Positions 55,959 through 64,000 of a stretch of 64,000 nucleotides of DNA are shown piece after piece. The position numbers were made by a program, and so were the translations under genes. The DNA comes from Limnomonas spitsbergensis (taxonomy: Eukaryota > Chlorophyta > Chlorophyceae > Chlamydomonadales): positions 5,394,001-5,458,000 of the forward strand of contig JAYJMM010000113.1 in NCBI GenBank assembly GCA_037349105.1. The letters are read 5' to 3'. Each line of letters opens with the position of its first letter. Position 1 is the first letter of the stretch. The notes beneath the pieces were generated by a model, which made no database searches, was not told the origin of the DNA, and saw only the letters and a list, made by a program, of their open reading frames with translations.

Positions 55959-58447
55959 TGTGGCTGCCCTCTCTCCGACTGAGCTCGTGTCTGGTGCGGT
56001 GTTGAAGATATATTCTGCATGTGTTTTCTTATATTGGTGGTGGTTGCATAGGCACCTGCCTGTTGGCTGTTGCTTTTGTGTAAATCTGTAATGTCTTTCC
56101 GCAGGTTAGAGGTCGGTGGGCATCCGTGTCTCCTCTTGTCTCTGTGGAGGGTAGGTTCTTTGTGCCAGTCTTGCTTCTTCGGGCCCTGTCTTTGTGGTTG
56201 GGAGGCTGTTTCTGCCTGCGTATCAGGTTCTTTGCTATTGGGATGCTCCTTGGGGGACAGAGTTTCCCGTGTTGTTGGTTTTGTGGCCTTCAGGGTCCGT
56301 GACTTAAGGTAGTTGGTAATGAGCTTTTGGTCTGGGTGGGTTGGGGCTGCATATGCTACCATGGTTGGCATTGGGTTCCTGGCAATGGCAGTGATGCACA
56401 CATTTTCTTCGTGGATCTCCCGCAAGGGCTTTGGGAGGGCAAGTGATGCGTTCCTCTGTCGGCTGATTTCCCAGAGGTCTTTGTCTGCTCCTGGGCCGTT
56501 GTTGACAAACGCAGACAGCCTATTGAGCGCTACCACTTGTTTCGCCTTAACTGTCCTCCCAAATTTTGCTCGCAGGCCGTATCCATCCATCCAGTGTTTG
56601 CCGCCTGGCTCCATTATCTCCGCAAGGTGAGTGATGCCAAGGTGAAAGAGTGGCTGGAGCATTCTGTGGGCATTGAGGGGGGGTGTAGCAGGGAGGGGTG
56701 TGGATGTGGTGTTGAGTCGTTGTAGTGCCATGGTGAGTTCTGTGCACTCTGTGAACTGTGGGACGCTGTTTTTCATGATGACCAGGTCGTTGTCCGAGAT
56801 GAGTGACAATTGTCTGACTCGGAGGCAGTGTTTAGCCATCCGGGTGTTGTTAAATCTTTTAGGGCATCCTCCTAGGAACTTGAGCTGCTTTTCCATCATA
56901 CATCTAGTGATGGTGCCCATGCGTCCAGTGTCATTAAGGGAGTCGATGAGGTGCGCTGCGTTTTTTCTTGCATATTCTGTTGCGAGAGATTCGCATCCCA
57001 ATCCGAAGGACGTCACATCTTCGTGTACTGTAGCAGAGCTCGCGCTTCTCCACAATCCATATGCCTTTTTGATGGCAGAGGTCATGATGCTGTCTAGTAT
57101 TTGGAGGTCTGCTCCGGTGCTTGGGGTGATTCCGAGGGTATTGGAGAGGCCAGGCCTGATCGTAGTCTCGATGATGTTCTTGATGTGTCTAGGGGTGGCA
57201 TATGAGGCTAGGAGTTCATCAATCTTTTTCCTGGCCTTGCTAATGAGGTGCTGATGCTGGAATTTCCAATCTAGGGTCATCGTGAGTTGTGCGCCAAGGT
57301 AACGGAAGGGGTCTATGGGGGGGAGGTGTTGTACCCACTGCCCTTGGACAGCTATCTGGTTTTCTAGTTGTCTCCGTACTTGAACCAAAGAGTCCTTCTT
57401 CCCGTATTGGCCAGTGCGAATGTTCTGGTAGAGGACACCAGATACCAGGGTTTTCCCTGCGTTCACTTTCATTTGAGCCCAGTCTGAGTAGAGGGTGATT
57501 TTGTATGCTTGCAGTTTGAGGTCTGACAGTTTATTTACCAGTATGGACAGATCGTCTGCGAAAGCGGCACCACTGAGCGAGTGTTCCAAGCGAGTTTGGG
57601 GGTCGTCTATACATCCAAACATGTATCCCCTGGCTCCCACTTGGAGCCATCGGAGCAATGGTTCGATGTAGATAAGGAACAGCAAGGGTGACAAGCTGTC
57701 ACCTTGTATGCTGCCCCGTTCGACAGGAATTTTGTCAGTCAGTTTTGTGCCCCACCGTACTCGTGTTGTTGCTCCAGTGTACAGATTTTTAATTGCATCC
57801 ACTGCATCGGTGGGAAATCCTAAGTCGTACATGGTCATAAGAAGGAGGTCGTGGTCGATCATGTTAAAAGCTGATGAGAACTTCCCCAGCAAGTTGTAAA
57901 TGTTCTGGCATGAGTGGCGCGTGTCTTCAAGCGCCATGACTAGCATTTGCAGTTGATCCATGGTACTGGCTTCTGCCCTGAACCCCTTTTGGGTGGAGCT
58001 CAGAATCAAGTGTTTTTCAGCGTAGTCTGACACTGCTCTCGTTTGTAGCCTTGTCCATAGCTTGTAAAGTGCGTTAAGCATCCCGATGGGCCGTTTTTTG
58101 TCCACGAGGGTTTCATTTACTCCCTCCTTCTCTAGTAAGTGCGTGATATTATGTTTCCATTTGTCTGGTGTTATGCCTGTTGCCCACATGATGGTCATAA
58201 GCATATGCATGCATACTTTGAATTCAGGTGTTGTCATCTTTAAGAGTTCGTTCACAATTCCATCTGGCCCCGGTGATTTCCCATCCCTAAGCGTGTGGAG
58301 GCATTCCTCAAAGACGGACCTTTGTTGGATGGTATGGTGCAGCCAAGGCCGGCGTTCAAGGCGGGTGGCCAGGGTTTCGAGGGTGAATTTTGCAGGTCCC
58401 TGTGTCCAAGGGTATTGCCGTGAGATCTCTTGTGGGTGGTATCTTCA
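55832..58447 (-). pseudogene. LINE reverse transcriptase, long open frame with altered motif A
   Basis: The frame is open from about 58447 without an ATG (a stop lies just before) to 55832, about 870 codons. RT motifs in order: DGKSPGPDGIVNELLK (motif 1 region), KKRPIGMLNALYKLWTRL, STQKGFRAEASTMDQL, motif A reading LLGKFSSAFNMIDHD, motif B RGSIQGDSLSPLLFLIYIEP, motif C AFADDLSIL, motif D WAQMKVNAGKTL, and thumb ATPRHIKNIIETTIRPGL. The first Asp of motif A (usually 'DFS.AF') is Lys here, so the protein should be inactive even if made. The last 150 residues are low-complexity and basic. Confidence 0.9.
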
Positions 58448-58538
58448 GAATTTGGTGCCGCCATCTGTTCAACGTTTCTTTTTTGCACTATTTTTATCAT
58501 TTCTTTTGGATCTCCTGTGATTTCGTTTGTGACCGGGT

Positions 58539-59654
58539 CTAATAAGGCTTTGTAGTCCCGGCTGCTGATTTCTTAAAAATGATTATGTTCGCTAGTTTTG
58601 TTTTTTTATTTATGAGATTTTGGGTGGCTTTAATTGCTTTATCAAGGTTCTCCTTGTCTTGTCCTTTGTCTAGGGTACGGATACTGGTCCTGATTTCTCT
58701 TATCACTTGCGAGAGTATGCCATGGCTCGTTAGGTCCTTATTTTCCTCTTTCTTGGTGGCCTCGTACATTCTGACGTCCATTCCATCGGGGAGGTTTGTT
58801 TGGTTGGCCATGAAGTCTTGGAGGCCCTCACCTGTGTTGTTCTCCATTGTGCTGGCCTTTTCTGCAAGTGCCTTTCCTGATTGGAGGTGTTTGCTGAGCT
58901 TGAGCCTATGCTTTGATACCACCCGTGATCGGAAGTGAGTGCCACTAGGGTTGGTATTTTTGCACTCACATGTCTCTAAGGCAATTGCCTGTGCCTTTTG
59001 GAGGGTATGAAGCAGGTTGTCGCTAAGCTTGTTCACGGCTGATGCCGCATTTTCCCCCATTATGGTATTAAGGCGGTTGCTGGTTTTCCCGTCTTCATTT
59101 TCTATCCTTCGAAAGTAGGGTCTGATGTCCTCTGTCATGATCCTCTGTAGTGCGAGGTGAAGGTTTTGGGTTTCCTTGGCGATACCCTCAGAGAAAGTTG
59201 GGATTTTATTGGCAAATGCTGTTTTGTCGGCTAGACTGATGGGGCGAATAAGGACTCTTGAGGGTGCAGCTGTAGGCTGTTGTTTGAGCGAGGGAATGAA
59301 AAGGCCGGTGTTAGCCAGCTCGATGATGCCCATAAGGGGGTTGTGATCTGATTGGTAACCATTGAGGAGGACGCTGGTTTTGCTCTTAATCAGGGTCATA
59401 TCGAAATTTGAGAAAATGTCATCTATCCTGCTTTTGGACACATATCCGTCAATATTGTTGCTATGAGTGTAGGTGGCTTCCCGGGTGTTTTGCCTGCTGC
59501 ATAATATGTAGTGGAGCCAGTTTACCATGTTAACGAAATGCATGTGTGTCTCATCTTTTTTGTAGGTGTTGCCGCTGCTTCGGTCTCCTGCTCCCGCACC
59601 GGTGTTCTGTGATCGCACATTTGTTGAGGCGGGCCGAGCCTTGAATGTGGGCAA
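58539..59654 (-). pseudogene. LINE APE endonuclease remnant and RT-upstream linker
   Basis: The frame contains the C-terminal end of an APE-type endonuclease: ATYTHSN, SKSRIDDIFSNFDMTL and YQSDHNPLMGII, with the conserved SRID and SDH signatures. The N-terminal catalytic part (the usual Asn, Glu and GDFN motifs) is missing between STNVRSQN and MVNWLHYILCSR, so an internal deletion is likely. The remaining 250 residues are the helical linker before the RT. Confidence 0.7.
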
Positions 59655-59996
59655 TCATTTTGTTATGACCTGCCTAAGGTGGGCGGTGGTAGATGTGCCT
59701 AAAGGGATTTGGGGGAACATAAATCTGACTTGTTGCTCAAGTGCGTCCATGCCGCCATGCGTCGCCTGCATGCCTTTCCTGTTTGTGACGTCTATAGCTA
59801 GGTTGAGAATTGCTTGTTCGACTGTGTTAGAGCTTGGCACTTCCAGAGTGTAGTCCATTATTACTTGCTGGTGTAATTCCTCGATAAGAGCATGTGTGAG
59901 TACGTCCCCAATAGTTTCAGATGCATTGGGCAGGTTCATGTTGCTGCTGATCAGAGGGGTGTAGTGCCCCTTGTGTGATGGCCCTGTGAACAACAT
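59655..59996 (-). pseudogene. LINE segment between the cysteine protease and the APE remnant
   Basis: 113-codon frame (ALIEELHQQVIMDYTLEVPS, QQVRFMFPQIPLGTSTTAHL). Part of the LINE by position. No domain is recognised. Confidence 0.45.
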
Positions 59997-60037
59997 ATTG
60001 ATATTGCTGGGTTCTCCCAGAGTTGTATCTGAAGGCT

Positions 60038-60487
60038 CTACCCCATATGTCTGAACTTGCAGGCAGTTTTCGACGTGCCGGAAATGCGGAGTCTAGTCTG
60101 GATGGCCACTGCTGTGAAGTGGACAGTTATATTGTCTGCCCAGAGCCCGTGGTCAGCAGCCCCTCTTTGCATGAACTCTATATATTGTATCGGGGACATA
60201 TTATCTGTTTGGCGGTCTGTCCTCATGTTGCGGATTCTGTTAATAGCTTCGTCTAGTTCAGAAGCTATGAAATGCCGGAGGTCTAGGGTTCCGGCTGTTC
60301 GCAGCTTCAAGCTAGGGTAGCCTGTTAGGTATTGTAGGCTATCATAGAAACAGTCCCCATTGGAGAACGGGTAGGCGTGGTCGGCTTTTAGTTGGAAGTT
60401 GACTTCCAGAAGATTATCTATGGTGGAGGTTGGGTTATTTTTTCTTGCATATTCCTTTGTTTTGGTTGGCCATGCCCCTCCGACCAA
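60038..60487 (-). pseudogene. LINE OTU-like cysteine protease
   Basis: 149-codon frame with YPFSNGDCFYDSLQYLTGYP, the G-D-C nucleophile signature of OTU-family peptidases. It is followed by LRHFIASELDEA, IQYIEFMQRGAADHGLWADN and TVHFTAVAIQTRLRI, which match the later OTU strands ('W.D...I.A.A......I'). The general-base His region cannot be confirmed. It overlaps the preceding ORF by 70 bases in another frame. Dualen elements are described as encoding a cysteine protease. Confidence 0.65.
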
Positions 60488-61599
60488 TTATCTTCTTTGT
60501 TTCTGTGTGTGGTTTTGGGCGTCTCAGGGAATCGTTTTCGGAAGTGCTTATTTTTGTTTGCCCATTTTTGAGATTGTTCGGACATCACGATTACTCTTCT
60601 GGTTGCGAGAAGCGTGGCCCGCTCTTGCAGTCTATCAAGAAAAATTGGGTTGTGCCGCCGTTTACTTTCTAACCTTCTGGCTTGTTTATGAATTTTTGAA
60701 CTAATGTATTTCCAATTGTGTGAACCTGGTTTTTTGAGAATCAGGATTTGTGTGTTGATATGGTGGTGGACAATTCTTTCCATATTGACTGGTTTCGAGG
60801 ATTTTGACCTTTTGAGTTTCGGACATGTTTGTTCTGGTGAGGACAATATTTGTGGTTTGTCAAGGGCTGATAAATTCTTGGCTACATAGGCGGGCATCGC
60901 ACTCTTGAGTGGAATAATTATGAACATAACTTTGGCAATCATAAAGCCGATGTAAAAAATGAGAAGTCTGCCGATGTCTGCTTCACAGTTCTGGAATACC
61001 CCACTTTGTTGGTTTTCGAGGCTTGCACTATCGTTCTCTGATAAAGGCATGTTCAGCCTATCTGCTTGCGTGAGCGCTTCCAATTTAGCCCGTGACAACC
61101 ACCTAGTTGGGCGTGCATGCATAAGGCTATCTATGGTATCATGCCTAGCCCTCGTCCATGTCGTTGCCAGACTTGGCTTGCTTGGCTCCCTTAGGGTTGG
61201 CTGCCTGGAAAGGGGAAGGTACGGGAAATTGATGTCAAAGGAATAAGTGTCATGCGACGGGGTAAGAGGAAAAGTGTTTTTTTCTATGATCTCAGGGGAA
61301 ACCAAGCTACTGAAACTCGGCATCCATAGGCGTGTGCTTGCTGTTTTCGTATTTTTGGCAACAACGGTGTTTTGGCCGGTGACATCTTTGAGTGTAGGGG
61401 CAAGCATGAGTGTGGAAGACGAGTACGAGCAGCTTAAGTGTTTTTGAAGGACTGGAGGCGCATGGTTTAAACTGCGCTGACTTGTGGCTAAGCAGCTTGA
61501 GTTTTTTTGAAGGACTAGAGGTGCATGGTATAAATTGCACTGACTTGTACCAACCTGACAACAGGGCTGACCTGTACCTGATGGTGATGCGGTAGCCAT
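60418..61599 (-). pseudogene. LINE 5' ORF (ORF1-like, basic)
   Basis: 393-codon frame. The N-terminal part includes a repeated stretch (VLQKNSSCLATSQ and VLQKHLSC) caused by a 60-70-bp direct repeat at about 61425-61560. A hydrophobic segment LLIFYIGFMIAKVMFIIIPL lies in the middle, and the C-terminal half is strongly basic (QARRLESKRRHNPIFLDRLQ). No domain is recognised. By position it is the first LINE ORF, or upstream sequence accidentally open. Confidence 0.4.
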
Positions 61600-61640
61600 T
61601 GCAGTTTGACATGTTTAGGCATGAGAAAATGGTTTCTGTC

Positions 61641-62595
61641 CTGCTCAAATGGCCAGTTCACACTCCTTCACTTCCTGGCTGACTCATCCCTTTTTTGAGC
61701 AGCTGCTTTTGCGGCTGAGGGCACAAACATGTGTAACTGGCAGACATGTGTCAAATGAAATGCCATGCTGAGCTGTCACGCGAAAATGTGGTGCGTTTTT
61801 AATCATGTGATGAAGTTTGCTGAGCATGAGATCCTGGTTTGGCAGCCTGCGTTCTGGAGTTCAGAATGAAAAGGCAAACCCTGCGGTTTAACCGTTCACA
61901 ATTTTTGAAAGGACAGAAGGCGTACGTTGCAGCTCAGGTGTGAAATATGCTGGGCTGCTCGATCAAGTTTCTTGAGGCTACACACTCTAAAGCAGACGAC
62001 TTCCGAATTTTTAGGGGGAGGAGGGGGGGCTGCTGATCCGGCCCTTGGCGCATCTGGTGCATGCATGCTCTGACACGGGCAAGGCTACAAGGCAGGCCCG
62101 TCAATTCAAACACAGATAAATACTGGACCCTGCTGCACTCACAATGGGATGGCGGAGCGCTGGGCCCGTGGTTGGGCCAGGCTTCAGGTTAGTCGTCGTA
62201 TGACGGAGGATGAGAGACCCTGGCTGAGACACTACTGCTCCTTTTCTGATTCAGATACCCAAGTTGGCCTGCTCCCTCACAATGAGTGCCTTGCTATATT
62301 ATGCTTATTACCGCTTGAGCTCAGGTGATAGCAACAGCCATATTTAACCCGGCTCTTGCCGTTTCTGAGATGCGTAAAATAATATCTTCGGGGAATTTGT
62401 ACGATAACGGTAATTACAAACGTTAAATCCAGATTTCAATTATAAAGTTCGGCCACGCAACCCTTAATTACTTCATTAAAAAACCGCATGCAATTGCGCG
62501 CAGGCCAATCAACATTAAAGGTTGCGAAGGCAAAGAGCGCCTACAGTTCTCCCAAAGCTACCCATGTCTTGTATACCTTTCAAGCAATACCGCAT
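61641..62595. other. Region between the LINE and the ATM stop codon (ATM 3' UTR and spacer)
   Basis: TGTAA on the minus strand (62414-62418) lies about 180 bases after the ATM stop and fits the algal polyadenylation signal. The rest is A/T-rich with no recognised gene. Confidence 0.5.
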
Positions 62596-63488
62596 CTACA
62601 TAAACGCCGCCCATCCCACATACATCCTGCACAACTTCTCCGCGTCCTGCGCATCATGCAGCAGCTGTGCCACCTGCCCCGCCACACTCCGCGGCCCTCC
62701 CTCCCCGCCCTCAACACCCTCCAGCTTTTGCCGCACGCGCAACACCACCCGCTCCGCATCAGCATTGCCAATGGCATCTCCGTCGTCTCCACCTGCCGCC
62801 CCGGCCCGCAGCCCACCCTCTCTGGGGTCCCCCCCCAGCACCCCCCCCATCAGCAGGGCCCCTGCAACATCATCGTCCGCCATGCTGTCATCCACACCCG
62901 TCCCCCGCTCCTGTTGTCGGTGCTTGGCCTTGATGGGTGTCATTGCCCACTTGTACAGCGGGTCTGCAATAACAACACTGATCACCTGGGGACAGATGGG
63001 TGGAGCAACATCCAGGGTGACGGGTCAGCAACTGTTGGAGTTTTTAGGACTGGGTTAGTGGGTTTTACTACAGCCCAGGTGCAGATTTTAGCAACAGCTT
63101 TGAAGTGCAGTGGTTTGAAAATAGCTACTGGAACTTGTATGGGAGAGAAAAACAAGTGTGCTGCTCTTGGTGCCAGCTAGGCTCTCTTGAGCGAGGTAAA
63201 TTAACAGATTATAGTTTATGACAATCCATTGAGAGCCGATGAGGCGCACGGGTTGGATGCTTAATTACTACCACCCCCATTCAATGTGAGCCCCTGACCT
63301 GTATGATCTGATGCTGGCAAGTGTGAATATCTCAAGCACCGATGTGGATTCCTCCCAAGGGGAATGCACAAGCCCATGCTCACTTGGCATTCTGGTGAGT
63401 GGCCCAAGGCACCTTAGCTCCTCCCCCCTCCCATCATAGTCACATTCCCCCTCACCGTCAGCAGGTTGTCCTTGCAGTCTCTCAACAC
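62596..63488 (-). CDS. ATM: ATM/Tel1-type PI3K-like protein kinase, last two exons (partial)
   Basis: The C-terminus of the DNA double-strand-break checkpoint kinase ATM. Exon 63488-63456 (33 bp) reads VLRDCKDNLLT, with a TAG acceptor and gtgagg donor. Exon 62985-62596 (after CCCCAG) continues in phase with VISVVIADPLYKWAMTPIKA. This is the 'LLTI.EV.LYDPL..W...P.KA' end of the ATM kinase domain. Then come an acidic/glycine-rich linker, DAERVVLRVRQKLEGVEGGE, and the FATC domain SVAGQVAQLLHDAQDAEKLC ending GWAAFM, one or two residues from the usual 'GW.AW' end. The rest of the gene lies beyond the window. The plus-strand open frames here are shadows. Confidence 0.9.
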
Positions 63489-63530
63489 CTACATGCAGAA
63501 AAGAAAGACGTCAAAGAAAAAAATAAACTA

Positions 63531-64000
<470 letters not shown>

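Larger units (their letters stand above)
52371..61640 (-). mobile_element. Decayed Dualen/RandI-type LINE with two endonuclease domains
   Basis: A non-LTR retrotransposon of about 9 kb on the minus strand, ends approximate. In transcript order it shows an N-terminal basic ORF, an OTU-like cysteine protease, a truncated APE endonuclease, reverse transcriptase, a chromo-like/PHD region, RNase H, a CCHC knuckle and a restriction-like endonuclease. The Dualen (RandI) family of Chlamydomonas is described as carrying both APE and RLE together with RT, RNase H and a cysteine protease, and this element has all five. Many frameshifts and stops divide the polyprotein, so it is inactive. A hairpin (CGCCCTTGTGGGGCG on the minus strand) and CTTTCTTTCTTTC lie near the presumed 3' end at 52390-52420. 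Confidence 0.88.

Noticed and set aside
62488..63180. 230-codon plus-strand ORF near the window end
   Set aside because: It is the antisense of the ATM last exon and its GC-rich composition. The minus strand has the FATC domain and consistent splice sites.

Overview
The window is nuclear DNA of a eukaryote, most likely a green alga of the volvocine/chlamydomonad type. Four things point there. The replication-dependent histone genes are divergent H2A-H2B and H3-H4 pairs, each ending in the palindrome GGTGTTTTTCAACACC. There is a plant-type MRS2 magnesium-transporter gene with many short introns. There is a non-LTR retrotransposon with the Dualen/RandI domain set, a family first described from Chlamydomonas. 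A TGTAA motif lies downstream of the ATM stop codon. No species can be named from the sequence alone.

About 80% of the window (1-51844) is a tandem segmental duplication. Unit A is 1-25754, unit B is 25755-44317, and unit C is 44318-51844 and is cut off. Each full unit reads: 3' exons of an unrecognised gene ('X'), H2A(-)/H2B(+), an MRS2-like gene (+), a non-coding stretch with a U2 snRNA-like scrap, H3(-)/H4(+), a LINE relic (-), an unrecognised two-exon gene ('Y', +), and the 5' part of the next copy of gene X, which crosses the unit boundary. The histone proteins are almost unchanged between units, while the genes between them decay independently. MRS2 of unit A has lost two exon segments by deletion, MRS2 of unit C has a stop codon and is truncated, and gene Y of unit A has a nonsense codon. 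Only unit B keeps an open MRS2 and an open gene Y. All MRS2 copies that reach the end stop before the GMN motif and the two membrane helices of the family.

The most striking structural signal is that nearly every intron of these genes holds its own minisatellite (units of about 21, 30, 31, 66, 82 and 123 bp). Several arrays are built from the exon/intron junction itself, so the 5' splice site is repeated with each unit. The largest is an 82-bp array of about 102 units (4591-12943). It is present in unit A only, and units B and C have a single unit at the same place. Inside it, a block of about 26 units is duplicated with a period of 2130 bp.

Units also differ by insertions: a Ty3/gypsy integrase scrap in unit B (26457-26731) and a 470-bp tRNA-SINE-like element flanked by a 7-bp target-site duplication in unit C (49331-49800).

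Beyond the duplication, about 52.4-61.6 kb holds a decayed 9-kb LINE on the minus strand. It carries an OTU-like cysteine protease, a remnant APE endonuclease, reverse transcriptase, a chromo-like region plus PHD finger, RNase H, a CCHC knuckle and a restriction-like endonuclease. The last 1.4 kb holds the two 3'-terminal exons of an ATM/Tel1-type checkpoint kinase on the minus strand, with the FATC domain, and a 9-bp repeat inside its upstream intron.
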